In this document: piece after piece, positions 26,186 to 34,848 of the stretch | Layout: each line of letters starts with the position of its first letter | How positions within the stretch are numbered: the first letter of the stretch is position 1 | NCBI RefSeq assembly: GCF_016806125.1 | Contig: NZ_CP047168.1 | Location: 1 to 64,000 of the forward strand | Length of the DNA: 64,000 nucleotides | Origin: Ponticoccus alexandrii | GTDB taxonomy: Bacteria > Pseudomonadota > Alphaproteobacteria > Rhodobacterales > Rhodobacteraceae | Direction: 5' to 3' | The notes under the pieces: generated by a model | Database searches by the model: none | Seen by the model: only the letters and a program-made list of their open reading frames with translations | What the model was told of the DNA's origin: nothing | Program-made: the position numbers and the translations under genes

Positions 26186-27423
26186 TCAGGCTTTTCGCGG
26201 TTGCTGCGGTGCAGGAAGGATCTTGGCCAGCTTGCGGAGGTTCTGGGCGGTTGCTGCGAGGAGGAATTCGTCATTTGCGCCGCATGGGCCGCGTAATCGG
26301 AGCCTGTTCAGGCCAAGGATCCGTTTGAGGTGGGCGAAGAGCATCTCAACCTTCTTCCGCAGCTTCATCGAGATGACGTATTGCTCGGTTTTGGCGATCT
26401 CGCGGGCGACCTGCCGGGCATCTTCATGTTCCTCGCGGGTGATGGACCGGAAGTCCATGTTCGGACAGCAGCGCGCCTTTGATTGGCAGGCCTGACAGGT
26501 GTGCTTCAGACACCGGTATTTGGCGACGCCCTTGCCGGTCGGCCCACGGTTCGGATCAGAATAGTTCCGGCGGAGTTGCTTCAGCTCATGTCCCTCAGGG
26601 CAGATGTACTGGTTGTTTTCCGCGTCCCACTCAAAGTCGGCGCGGGTCCAGGTACCGTCGCTGCGCCCAGACTTGTCCAAGACCGGGATGTGGGGAGCAA
26701 TCTTCTGGTCGACCAACCAGCCCAGCATCGGGGCCGTGCCGTAGGCGGTATCCGCGATCAGGCGCTCGGGGTGAAGGTCGAACCTGGTTTTCACGCGCTC
26801 CAGCATGGTCTTCGCCGAACCGACCTCCGCCTGTCGGATGGACCGCGTCGCCTCGACATCCACGATGACACCATGGTCCGTGTCGATCAGATAGTTGTCG
26901 GAATAGCTGAAGAATGCCGGGCCTTTGCGGGCCGCGGTCCACTGGCTGGCCGGGTCGGAATGTGACGTGAACTTGGGTTGCACCTCGCTGGCCGCACCAA
27001 ACGCGGCCTCATCCAGGGTCTCAAGATACTCGCGAACGGCCCGCGGTGCGTCGGCGGGATTGATCTGCCCCGCATCCCACTCTTCCTTCGGCGTCGAGTT
27101 CTGTTTGTTGGCATCGGCTTCGATCAGGCTGGCGTCGATGGCCATCCTTTGCCCGCTGACCAGGCCCTCTTCGATACAGCGGGCCACCGTGGTCTCGAAC
27201 AGGTGCCGCAGAAGTTCGCTGTCGCGGAACCGTCCATGCCGGTTCGTGGAAAAAGTCGAGTGATCCGGGACCCGGTCGCTAAGGTTCAGGCGGCAAAACC
27301 AGCGATACGCCAGGTTCAGATGCACCTCATCGCAGAGCCGCCGCTCGGACCGGATGCCAAAGCAATACCCAACCAGCAGCATCCGAATGAGCAGCTCTGG
27401 ATCGACGGACGGCCGCCCGGTAT
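26186..27423 (-). pseudogene. IS1182-type transposase, N-terminus cut by an IS3 element
   Basis: The frame is open from the IS3 edge at 27423 (NTGRPSVDPELLIR, then MLLVGYCFGIRSERRLCDEV) to a stop at 26186. Family members start some 40-60 residues earlier, so the N-terminus is lost. Visible are AIDASLIEADANKQN (first D region), LIADTAYGTAPMLGWL (second D) and KKVEMLFAHLKRILGL (E), plus the YRCLKHTCQACQSKARCC cysteine segment. The missing part does not reappear on the far side of the IS3 element, so the insertion was accompanied by deletion. The protein is unlikely to be active. Confidence 0.85.
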
Positions 27424-27486
27424 TGGACCTGCCACGGTTTGATGCCGCTCCTTTGATAGCATTTATTGCAGCAAAAGAGACGAACT

Positions 27487-27762
27487 ATGGGAACGAAACG
27501 GACGGACGAATTCCGCGCTGATGCGGTGCGGATCGCGCTGACGAGCGGGCTGACACGCAGGCAGGTAGCTTCAGATTTAGGTGTTGGCCTGTCGACGCTG
27601 AACAAATGGGTGACGACGTATCGTGACACTGACGTGGTGTCGGACAAGGAACTTGACCTTGCCCGTGAGAACGAGAGGCTTCGACGGGAGAACCGTATTC
27701 TCAAGGAGGAGAGGGATATCCTAAAAAAGGCCACGGCCTTCTTCGCGAGCCAAAAGCCATGA
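27487..27762 (+). CDS. IS3-family OrfA (transposase helix-turn-helix subunit)
   Basis: 91 residues from ATG 27487; an in-frame TTG at 27466 is possible. FRADAVRIALTSGLTRRQVASDLGVGLSTLNKWV is the DNA-binding helix-turn-helix, followed by a leucine-zipper-like helix (LARENERLRRENRILKEERDILKKATAFF). OrfA binds the element's ends and joins OrfB. Its stop overlaps the OrfB start (ATGA). Confidence 0.92.
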   Translation: MGTKRTDEFRADAVRIALTSGLTRRQVASDLGVGLSTLNKWVTTYRDTDVVSDKELDLARENERLRRENRILKEERDILKKATAFFASQKP

Positions 27763-28616
27763 GGTTTCGGTTCATCGAAGAGCACGGCCGGGCTTTTCCA
27801 GTAAACCGCCTTTGCCAGGTTCTGGAAGTCAGCGAACGAGGCCTACGGGCTTATCGCAGCCGTCCGGCCAGCCATAGACAGCGGACCGACATGGTCGTGC
27901 TGGCTCATATCAAGGAACAGTCCCGTCTCAGCCTGGGCAGCTACGGCCGTCCACGAATGACCGAAGAACTGAAGGAACTCGGGCTGAACATTGGCCACCG
28001 CCACGTTGGTAGGCTGATGCGAGAGAACGGCATACGGGTCGAGAGATCCAAAAAATACAAGGTGACGACCGACAGCAACCACGCCTTCAACATCGCGCCG
28101 AACCTTTTGAACCGGGATTTCACAGCGAACGCGCCCAACCGGAAATGGGCGGGCGACATCAGCTACGTGTGGACCCGCGAAGGATGGCTGTATCTGGCGG
28201 TAATCTTAGATTTGCATTCCCGCCGTGTGATTGGCTGGGCTGTCAGCAACCGGATGAAACGAGACCTCGCAATCCGAGCGTTGCAGATGGCCGTGGCGCT
28301 CCGCCAGCCGCCCAAGGGCTGCATCCATCATACGGACCGCGGCAGCCAATATTGCTCCCACGATTATCAGAAGCTTCTGCGTCAGCATGGCTTCCAGGTA
28401 TCGATGAGTGGCAAAGGCAACTGCTATGACAACTCGGCCGTCGAGACGTTCTTCAAAACAATCAAGGCCGAGTTGATTTGGCGCAGGTCGTGGCAGACGC
28501 GCAGAGACGCGGAGTTGGCCATCTTCCAGTACATCAATGGCTTCTACAATCCGCGGCGGCGGCACTCAGCACTGGGCTGGAAAAGCCCGGTCGCTTTCGA
28601 ATGGAAAGTGGCCTAA
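27759..28616 (+). CDS. IS3-family OrfB (DDE integrase subunit)
   Basis: 285 residues from ATG 27759 in the ATGA overlap. The N-terminal HTH_21-type region (RLSLGSYGRPRMTEELKE) leads into the rve core: WAGDISYVWTREGWLYLAVILDLHSRRVIGW (first D), IHHTDRGSQY (second D) and NSAVETFFKTIKAEL (E). The tail YINGFYNPRRRHSALGWKSP is typical. Whether it is made separately or by frameshift fusion with OrfA cannot be told. Intact, so likely active. Confidence 0.93.
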   Translation: MRFRFIEEHGRAFPVNRLCQVLEVSERGLRAYRSRPASHRQRTDMVVLAHIKEQSRLSLGSYGRPRMTEELKELGLNIGHRHVGRLMRENGIRVERSKKYKVTTDSNHAFNIAPNLLNRDFTANAPNRKWAGDISYVWTREGWLYLAVILDLHSRRVIGWAVSNRMKRDLAIRALQMAVALRQPPKGCIHHTDRGSQYCSHDYQKLLRQHGFQVSMSGKGNCYDNSAVETFFKTIKAELIWRRSWQTRRDAELAIFQYINGFYNPRRRHSALGWKSPVAFEWKVA

Positions 28617-28909
28617 ATGAGCACTTGGGGCGGCACAAAAACGGGACAGGTCCACTGTGCCAAGGCTTGTTTTATGTGAAGAAATGCTCTATGTAGGAAT
28701 GAGCCAGAAAGGCTTTGCCGCAGTGCGCGGCGCAGTTCTCATGACATCTATGCGTATGTTGAGGATCTTGGATACCCAGGATCGAGTCGTATTCCGGCCT
28801 CCAGACGTGCGTCACACGAATACCGTGCGAGAGCGCGCGTGGACGTCGTTTGATGATCTGTCACGACATCACAAAGCGACGCGGCGCTTTCTCCGCGGGA
28901 GGATTTCAG

Positions 28910-29287
28910 ATGACCACTCCCGAATGGCTCAAGCCGAGTGTCTATGGTGCCCTGCTTGGCGCCGCAGCCCTCGCCGTTGTCGGTTTTTCCTGGGGTGGCT
29001 GGGTGACTGGCGACACAGCACAGGACAGGGCCAAGGACCTGTCCCATGAAACCCTGACCACTGCGATGGTGCCGGTCTGCCTCGAAATGGCGCGCAGCGA
29101 TCCACAACGCTTGACCAAGCTTGAGACCATCCGCGCCGCTTCGCGCTATCAAAAGCGCGACGCGCTTGTGGATGCAGGCTGGGCCACGGTACCCGGCGCT
29201 GATGGGCCGGATCGCGATATCGCGCAGGCTTGCCTCGCCGCCATTGATTTGGACGCGCCCATTCCCAGCGGGGTCGATGAGGGATGA
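28910..29287 (+). CDS. Small membrane-anchored protein of unknown function
   Basis: 125 residues from ATG 28910 after GGGAGG. One hydrophobic segment (VYGALLGAAALAVVGFSWGGWVTG) near the N-terminus, then a periplasmic or cytoplasmic helical domain with two conserved-looking cysteines (VPVCLEMARSD and AQACLAAI). Similar small proteins occur in alphaproteobacterial genomes without known function. It is the first cargo gene after the IS cluster; the 255 bases before it hold no recognised gene. Confidence 0.6.
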   Translation: MTTPEWLKPSVYGALLGAAALAVVGFSWGGWVTGDTAQDRAKDLSHETLTTAMVPVCLEMARSDPQRLTKLETIRAASRYQKRDALVDAGWATVPGADGPDRDIAQACLAAIDLDAPIPSGVDEG

Positions 29288-29677
29288 GGCGCGGCTTGGA
29301 CCGTGTGTCTTGGCGGACGGTCGCCGTCTTCCTTCTGGCGGGCCCTGAATTTTCACAGGATGGCAGCGGCCCGGCTCCGGCCCATGCAATGGCCCACCAC
29401 TACGGCTGGACCTGAAGGCGGGGCTTGTAGCTGACAGAGGGCCCTTGCGCTTCCTGCCGATGGCCGTGGCATAGGTCAGCCTTACAGGACGCACCGGGTC
29501 TGCCCAGCATGGGCGATACGGCTTTCATCGCGATCATTCCGCCCGAGGAAGCAGATCTCGACCGAGCCGGGAAGCGATGGCGCAGCGACATGGGGGTTCC
29601 CTAGCACAATGGAGGTTGCGCACTTGAGTAATGATCGGGGCCCAAGACCGGCCGACACTGACAGGCACAGACTGCGG
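29288..29677. other. Gene-poor stretch before the transglutaminase-like gene
   Basis: 390 bases without a convincing gene. A 31-codon frame from ATG 29509 to 29604 (GDTAFIAIIPPEEADLDR) could be a remnant of a longer gene but has no clear ribosome site. No repeat or promoter could be supported. Confidence 0.35.
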
Positions 29678-30502
29678 ATGCATATCGGCTGCCGCATCAG
29701 TCACACCTTGACCCAGCCGACCCCGATGATCGCGATCCTGAATGTGCATTATTCGCGTTTCGGCGACCTTGAACGGGCGGATTACCTTGTGACCGAACCA
29801 AGCGTGCCGCTGGAAAGCTACCGTGACGGGTTCGGAAACTGGTGTACGCGGCTGGTGGCTCCCGCAGGCGAGTTCACGTTGACGACTGATGGTATCTTTC
29901 GCGACGGGGGGCTCCAAGACCCCCACCAGCCGGATGCCGGGCAGCTTGCGGTGCAGGACCTGCCCTTCGAGACGCTCGTCTTTCTATTGGGCAGCCGGTA
30001 TTGCGATACAGACCTATTGTCGGAACGGGCGTGGGCGCTGTTTGAAAATACTGCGCCCGGGTGGGCGCGCGTGCAGGCGATCTGCGACTACGTCCACAAC
30101 ACTATCACCTTCGACTACATGCGGGCCGATGCCACCCGAACGGCGGCCCAGACACTTGCGGGCGGCTACGGTGTATGTCGCGACTTCACCCATCTGGCCA
30201 TCGCCTTTTCTCGGTGCATGAACATCCCGGCGCGCTACTGCACCGGATACATAAGCGAGATCGGCGAGCCTTTGCCGCATGCGGACGATGATTTCGCCGC
30301 CTGGATGGAGGTATTTCTGGGCGGCCAGTGGTGGGTTTTCGATCCGCGCAACAATAAACGCCGCATCGGGCGTATTCTTGTCGCGCGCGGGCGCGACGCT
30401 GCCGATGTGCCTCTTACGCAGATCTTTGGGCCGGGGACGTTGTCAGGCTTCGAGGTCTGGACCCGCGACATTCAGAGCAAGGGTGGGGGCAACCGGACGT
30501 AA
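29678..30502 (+). CDS. Transglutaminase-like cysteine protease-fold protein (atypical active site)
   Basis: 274 residues if started at ATG 29678 (an ATG at 29609 is in frame but lies in a poor leader). The N-terminal beta domain (YRDGFGNWCTRLVAP) precedes the transglutaminase core with nucleophile region YGVCRDFTHLAIAFSRCMNIPARYCTGY. At the usual His position it reads DFAAWMEVFLGGQWWVFDPR, so the His of the normal Cys-His-Asp triad is Ala. From memory this is a feature of the subfamily, not a local mutation. It pairs with the canonical member at 31160-32101. Confidence 0.75.
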   Translation: MHIGCRISHTLTQPTPMIAILNVHYSRFGDLERADYLVTEPSVPLESYRDGFGNWCTRLVAPAGEFTLTTDGIFRDGGLQDPHQPDAGQLAVQDLPFETLVFLLGSRYCDTDLLSERAWALFENTAPGWARVQAICDYVHNTITFDYMRADATRTAAQTLAGGYGVCRDFTHLAIAFSRCMNIPARYCTGYISEIGEPLPHADDDFAAWMEVFLGGQWWVFDPRNNKRRIGRILVARGRDAADVPLTQIFGPGTLSGFEVWTRDIQSKGGGNRT

Positions 30503-30649
30503 GAACCTATCGACAGACCGGGGCGGCACAGGTGCAATACGCCACAAGACGCATGCCGTCCCTTTCGAGACCATTCACAACACGCGTTGTTCTGTCCAAC
30601 GGGACAGGCGGTGACGCGCGTGTTTTCACAGAAATCAAGGAGTGTTTCC

Positions 30650-30940
30650 ATGACACGACTGACCAGCCCGACCTTCGTCTTCGACAACCCCTTCGATCTT
30701 CCCGGCTTCGGTGAAAGCGTCGGCACTGGCGGTTTCCAACCTGTCGCTTTTCTCGATCATATGTTGGCCGACCCGATGATCCGCCTCGTCATGATAGCGG
30801 ACGGCGTTTCCGAAATCGAGATCAAGCACCTCTACCGGCCCCGCTCGACCCAAAGGGTGCAGACCATTCCGCAATACGCGCCGGTTCCAAATGGGTCTGG
30901 CCCCCGTCCGGGAAGTCCGCGTCCGGGGATCGGCGAATGA
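30650..30940 (+). CDS. Small conserved-looking protein of unknown function
   Basis: 96 residues from ATG 30650 with AAGGAG upstream. TRLTSPTFVFDNPFDLPGFGESVGTGGFQ opens the protein; the C-terminus is Pro/Gly/Arg-rich (PNGSGPRPGSPRPG), probably flexible. Its stop overlaps the next start by ATGA, so it is translated with the zinc-ribbon-like protein. No family recognised. Confidence 0.6.
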   Translation: MTRLTSPTFVFDNPFDLPGFGESVGTGGFQPVAFLDHMLADPMIRLVMIADGVSEIEIKHLYRPRSTQRVQTIPQYAPVPNGSGPRPGSPRPGIGE

Positions 30941-31152
30941 GTAACGTCTTGGGCGTGCCACAGAAGCACGTGACCTCGCGCGCAGAGGCGGATGTCGCAG
31001 CTGATCGCGCCTGTCTGCGCTGCCGCAAGCCATTTCCCAGCGCCGGCTTTGGCGAGCGTATCTGCCCGCGCTGTAAGGGATCGAAAGCCTGGCGCGGCGC
31101 GGCGCCAGAAGGCGTCTCGACTGGGCGCCACCGTGGCGGTCAGTCTTCATGA
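30937..31152 (+). CDS. Small zinc-ribbon-like protein
   Basis: 71 residues from ATG 30937, overlapping the preceding stop. Two CxxC pairs (ACLRCRKPFPSAGFGERICPRCKGS) make a single zinc ribbon, as in small adaptor or DNA/RNA-binding proteins. The C-terminus is basic and disordered. It lies between an unknown small gene and the second transglutaminase-like gene, suggesting one transcription unit. Confidence 0.7.
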   Translation: MSNVLGVPQKHVTSRAEADVAADRACLRCRKPFPSAGFGERICPRCKGSKAWRGAAPEGVSTGRHRGGQSS

Positions 31153-31159
31153 CCCGCCT

Positions 31160-32101
31160 ATGACTCGCCTGTCGATCACCCACAAGACGCACTACTCTTT
31201 TCGCCGTGACATCGCCTTGGGTCGGCATCAACTGATGTTGCGCCCGCGTGAGACACGCGATCTGAGCCTCGTATCGTTCGACCTCGAAGTCTGGCCGACA
31301 CCCGTCCTTGATTGGTCGCAAGATGTGGCGGGCAATGCTGTTGCCTCTGCGCTATTCCCGGCGCCTGCGCGGGAACTCGACATCACGGCCCGCATGGTGG
31401 TCGACCTGCATGCACCGATCTGGCCGGTTTTCCCGATCACGGCCTCAGCTGCGCAGTTTCCCTTTACCTATTCCCTGGACGAACTGACGGACCTCGGGAC
31501 GCTCGCTCAGCCCCAGTATTTTGACCAGGCAAAGCGCCTGAGCGGCTGGGTCGAGTCCCTGATCGCGTCCCAGCCCACCGATACGCTGGCGCTGCTGAAG
31601 GACATCAGCAAAGCCACCACCGCGCAGATCTACTATCAGGGCCGCGACACAGAGGGCACGCAGGGGCCGCTCGAAACCCTAGACCGGGGATGGGGGACCT
31701 GCCGGGATTTCGCCGTGCTCTTTGCGGAGGCGGTCCGCACCTTGGGCTTCGGCGCACGGTTGGTTTCGGGCTATCTGTACAACCCTTCCAGCGAGAGTGT
31801 TGGCATAACGGAAGCAGGCGCCACCCATGCCTGGGTCGAAGTCTTTGTCCCCGGCGCGGGATGGATAGCCTTTGACCCAACGAACAGATCCGTCGGCCCT
31901 GCCAACCTGATCGCGGTGGCGGTGGCGCGAAACATCCATCAGATTTCGCCGGTCTCGGGCAGCTTCCACGGGACAAATACGGATTTCCTTGGACTCGACG
32001 TCACCGTCGATGTGCGCAGGGATGCGGGCAGCTCGACAGAGAATCCGCGCCACGGAAGCGTCCTGCTTCAGGGTCGCATTTCGCCAGAGGCCGAGGCATA
32101 A
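31160..32101 (+). CDS. Transglutaminase-like protein with intact catalytic triad
   Basis: 313 residues from ATG 31160. The N-terminal domain starts MTRLSITHKTHYSFRRDIALGRHQLMLRPRE, typical of bacterial transglutaminase-like proteins. The triad is visible as GTCRDFAVLFAEAVRTLGF (Cys), ATHAWVEVFVPGAGW (His) and AFDPTN (Asp). Such proteins are thought to be cytoplasmic peptidases or amide-bond enzymes; the substrate is unknown. It forms a set with the atypical homologue at 29678 and two small proteins. Confidence 0.85.
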   Translation: MTRLSITHKTHYSFRRDIALGRHQLMLRPRETRDLSLVSFDLEVWPTPVLDWSQDVAGNAVASALFPAPARELDITARMVVDLHAPIWPVFPITASAAQFPFTYSLDELTDLGTLAQPQYFDQAKRLSGWVESLIASQPTDTLALLKDISKATTAQIYYQGRDTEGTQGPLETLDRGWGTCRDFAVLFAEAVRTLGFGARLVSGYLYNPSSESVGITEAGATHAWVEVFVPGAGWIAFDPTNRSVGPANLIAVAVARNIHQISPVSGSFHGTNTDFLGLDVTVDVRRDAGSSTENPRHGSVLLQGRISPEAEA

Positions 32102-32284
32102 CTTTCTTTGTTTACCCCCAAAGCGACCTTGCGCTTTGCACGCAGACACCCCATGTATCTACGGCTAACGTTTCTTCTCTTCGAATGCTGTCGCCGCTGA
32201 CCCCGGTTCCGGTTGATCGACTTGGATCGACTTTGCCGGGCTGCCGCGATCCTGCGGGCAGCATTTCAAAAGGAGACCACGGAT

Positions 32285-32491
32285 ATGGCCAATGGCACCG
32301 TGAAATGGTTCAACACCACCAAAGGCTTCGGCTTCATTCAACCGGAACAGGGCAGCAAGGACATCTTCCTGCACATTTCTGCTGTCGAGCGGGCCGGCAT
32401 CAGCCGCCTCGATGACGGCCAGGCCGTGACGTTCGACATCGAGTCCGGTCGTGACGGTCGCGAATCCGCGACGAATTTGGCGCTCGCATGA
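32285..32491 (+). CDS. Cold-shock domain protein (CspA family)
   Basis: 68 residues from ATG 32285 after AAAAGGAG. The RNA-binding motifs are clear: GTVKWFNTTKGFGFIQPEQG (RNP1 KGFGFI) and KDIFLHISAVE (RNP2-like). Csp proteins bind single-stranded RNA or DNA and melt structure. The long leader (32102-32284) may give temperature-dependent control, as in other csp genes, but this is not shown. The stop overlaps the next start (ATGA). Confidence 0.95.
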   Translation: MANGTVKWFNTTKGFGFIQPEQGSKDIFLHISAVERAGISRLDDGQAVTFDIESGRDGRESATNLALA

Positions 32492-32730
32492 AGTTGACGC
32501 TGGAAGACCTGCTCGCAGGTGTTCCGGCTCGGGAAGGGAACGGTGGGAAGCCTTTGACGCCCAGCGTTTCCGCCTTCAAAGCAAAGACTGCTGAGCCGGT
32601 CACCCAGATCGACAAGACGACCGCGAACGCCAAGCGTGTTCTCGACGAAGACGCCAAAGCGCGCGCTGACAAGACAGCCCAACTCAAAGCTGCCCGCGAA
32701 GCTCGCGACGGCTCTGGCAAGAACTGTTAG
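32488..32730 (+). CDS. Small charged protein coupled to the cold-shock gene
   Basis: 80 residues from ATG 32488 in an ATGA overlap with the cold-shock gene. MKLTLEDLLAGVPAREGNGGKPLTPSV starts it, followed by a Lys/Ala-rich helix (NAKRVLDEDAKARADKTAQLKAAREAR). No family recognised; it may be an RNA-associated partner of the cold-shock protein, which is inference from coupling. Confidence 0.6.
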   Translation: MKLTLEDLLAGVPAREGNGGKPLTPSVSAFKAKTAEPVTQIDKTTANAKRVLDEDAKARADKTAQLKAAREARDGSGKNC

Positions 32731-32824
32731 CGTCGGCCCCAGCGACTGTGCGACGATCCCGACCCGTACAGCATTTTCCAAATGTCCCGGTGCGGGAAAC
32801 CTGCATCGACATGAGGATATACAC

Positions 32825-32989
32825 ATGGGTTATTCCGTTCCGAAGAAGCAACTGGACCTTAAGGAATTTCTGAGCACACCTGCCAAGAAACGACCGTTTG
32901 TCCGGAAATTCGGCAGTATCAAACCCCAGGCTCAGCCTTCAAAAACCGATACGCCGCCGGTGACAAAACCCGACGACACAACGGACTGA
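32825..32989 (+). CDS. Very small basic protein, unknown
   Basis: 54 residues from ATG 32825 after GAGGA. The sequence has a basic first half (VPKKQLDLKEFLSTPAKKRPFVRKFG) and a Pro/Thr/Asp-rich tail. It follows the cold-shock pair at 94 bases. Coding status is uncertain, but ribosome site and composition support it. Confidence 0.4.
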   Translation: MGYSVPKKQLDLKEFLSTPAKKRPFVRKFGSIKPQAQPSKTDTPPVTKPDDTTD

Positions 32990-33144
32990 CAGTCCGAACC
33001 TCATGATCGCCGGTCAATCCGGTCCATGAGGCCGGATGCTATCCGCATAATATTCAACAGTCCCCTCACGAAAGCGCCACGCGCCGGTCGTCAGAACTTG
33101 GCGGCGGTTAGGGGGTTGCGCAAACCACAAAGGCACAATTGCAC

Positions 33145-33396
33145 ATGATGGAAATTCAATGGGGCGCCCCTGTCGCCCTTCACCAGCCGCAAAACGGCAC
33201 AATCGAACAGTTCAGCACTATCGAAAAGGTACGATATTGGCTGCGGCGGAAATGGCCGGTAACGGATGCGGCGCGACAGACAGCACTGGCAAGAATTGAC
33301 GAAGCGATGGACTGCATGAGACCCGTAGAGGACGCTCGACATGCGTTCCTTGTCGCAGCCCTCTCTGCCGGTTTTGTCCTCACACGCGGGGCTTGA
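33145..33396 (+). CDS. DUF982-type small protein
   Basis: 83 residues from ATG 33145 (or 33148). The pattern EKVRYWLRRKWPVTDAARQTALARIDEAMD...ARHAFLVAALSAGFVL fits the DUF982 family, common in Rhizobiales and Rhodobacterales, of unknown function. It ends the + strand cargo segment; from here genes are mostly on the - strand. Confidence 0.65.
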   Translation: MMEIQWGAPVALHQPQNGTIEQFSTIEKVRYWLRRKWPVTDAARQTALARIDEAMDCMRPVEDARHAFLVAALSAGFVLTRGA

Positions 33397-33558
33397 GGTT
33401 ACTTTGAGGGCCTTTGAGGCGCACTTCCGCTCTCAAGACACACTGACCTTTCACGTCATACAAATTTTGTTTCTGCGCCGTGGCTCGCTCAAACGCGCAG
33501 CAATGGCTGGGACCGGCCATCCGCTGTGCCTGGCACGAATGTCGGCTCTGGGCCGTTC

Positions 33559-33831
33559 TCAACGCTCGTCCTGCAACCGATACCCCCGCCGCTTCTTCGT
33601 CGCCGACAGCTTCAACAAAGCGTTGACTGCCCGGCCCTCGTCATCGTGTTGCTCAACCAACATCTGCCCTCGAAACCCGATACGGCCCCATTCCCGCACG
33701 AGGTATGCGCCGCCAAACAGGTCCGGCTGAACGCTCATTCGATAGAAGCGCCGCATGTTGAGAGACGGGTCGATCCGCTTGAGATCGACCGTCGTCGGGA
33801 ACACTTCCATTTGCTGCGATATGTTGAACAT
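33559..33831 (-). CDS. WGR-domain protein
   Basis: 90 residues from ATG 33829-33831 preceded by GAGAGGCA. The hallmark REWGRIGFRGQ and the C-terminal LLKLSATKKRRGYRLQ define a single WGR domain, a nucleic-acid-associated fold also in PARPs and MolR-type proteins. Small WGR proteins are common on alphaproteobacterial plasmids near ligase and primase genes. The leader carries the CTCTCTCC box shared with other genes in this block. Confidence 0.85.
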   Translation of the reverse strand: MFNISQQMEVFPTTVDLKRIDPSLNMRRFYRMSVQPDLFGGAYLVREWGRIGFRGQMLVEQHDDEGRAVNALLKLSATKKRRGYRLQDER

Positions 33832-33915
33832 GTTGTCGGTGCCTCTCTCCAGACCACAATATCAAGCGCTCTTCGACGTTTCCACAATGTTCTGTCCCGA
33901 AAAGAAAGAGGGGGC

Positions 33916-34848
33916 TCACGCCCCCTTCTCGAACTTCATGACCGGGATGCCCAGCTTCTTGGCTTTATCGGCGAGGTTTTCCTGGATACCGGTTCCGGGG
34001 AAGACAAGGACCCCGACCGGGAGCACATCCAGCATCGCGTCGTTGCGCTTGAAGGGCGCGGCCTTGGCGTGCTTGGTCCAGTCGGGCTTGAAGGCCACCT
34101 GCGTCACGCCCCGGGCTTCGGCCCATTTGGCGGCGATGAGCTCTGCGCCCTTCGGGCTGCCACCGTGCAGGAGGACCATGTCGGGATACTTGGTCCGGAC
34201 CTGGTCGAGCTTGCCCCAGATCAGCCGGTGATCGTTGAAATCGGCCCCGCCGGTGAGGGCGACCTTGGGGCCTGCGGGAAGCATTACCTCGGTCTCGGCG
34301 CGGCGCTTGGCGGCCAGGAAGTCGCGGCTGTCGATCAGGGCGGCGGTCATGTGCTGGCGGTTCACCATCGAGCCGGTGCGGGGGCGCCAGGTCGATCCCG
34401 TGTGATGGACGAACTCGGTGGCGGCGTGATCGCGCATCATGTCCATGCAGTTGCGCCGTTCAACGAGAGTCAGGCCTTCGGCCGTCAGGCGCTCGAGTTC
34501 GGTGGATTTCACTTCGGAGCCGTCCTGCTCGCGCTGGAAGCGGCGCTGCGCCTGCTCGTTCTCGTCGAGCGACCGCTCGATCCGGGCCGTGGCGCGGTGG
34601 AAGAGGTTGACCTGGCCCCAGAGCACTTCTTCGAGGTCGGGTTCCATGCGGGTGTCTTCCAGGGTCGCGACGAGGGCGTCGAAGATGTCGGCGACGGCGA
34701 CGGAGAGGCGCTGCCCATCGGGCATCGGGCGCGGATCGGGCTCGTCAAAGGGGCGATAGCCGTAGAGCTGGAGCTCGTCGAGCGCATGTACGGTCTGGGA
34801 TGCGCTATGGGCGGGTTCATATGCATCATCGTGGGTCTGGATCGTCAT
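33916..34848 (-). CDS. DUF2493 (SLOG-fold) protein
   Basis: 310 residues from ATG 34846-34848. The C-terminal domain KVALTGGADFNDHRLIWGKLDQVRTKYPDMVLLHGGSPKGAELIAAKWAEARGV is the DUF2493/YspA SLOG fold, which binds nucleotide-like ligands (GG and GGSPKGAE motifs). The N-terminal 200 residues are helical and plasmid-specific. SLOG proteins occur in nucleotide-signal defence systems and on plasmids; the role here is unknown. Confidence 0.82.
   Translation of the reverse strand: MTIQTHDDAYEPAHSASQTVHALDELQLYGYRPFDEPDPRPMPDGQRLSVAVADIFDALVATLEDTRMEPDLEEVLWGQVNLFHRATARIERSLDENEQAQRRFQREQDGSEVKSTELERLTAEGLTLVERRNCMDMMRDHAATEFVHHTGSTWRPRTGSMVNRQHMTAALIDSRDFLAAKRRAETEVMLPAGPKVALTGGADFNDHRLIWGKLDQVRTKYPDMVLLHGGSPKGAELIAAKWAEARGVTQVAFKPDWTKHAKAAPFKRNDAMLDVLPVGVLVFPGTGIQENLADKAKKLGIPVMKFEKGA

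Larger units (their letters stand above)
27424..28654 (+). mobile_element. Complete IS3-family insertion sequence, 1,231 bp
   Basis: The left end starts TGGACCTGCCACGG at 27424 and the right end, read inward, starts TGGACCTGTCCCGT at 28654; the two match over about 28 bases with a few differences. Between them lie orfA and orfB. The bases just outside are TAT and CTG, so no direct target duplication is visible, which fits a later deletion at one side. Confidence 0.85.

Noticed and set aside
24546-28654. Composite transposon carrying cargo between the IS elements
   Set aside because: The elements are of three different families and there is no cargo between them.
29509-29604. 31-codon open frame
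   Set aside because: No convincing ribosome site or homology; at most a remnant.
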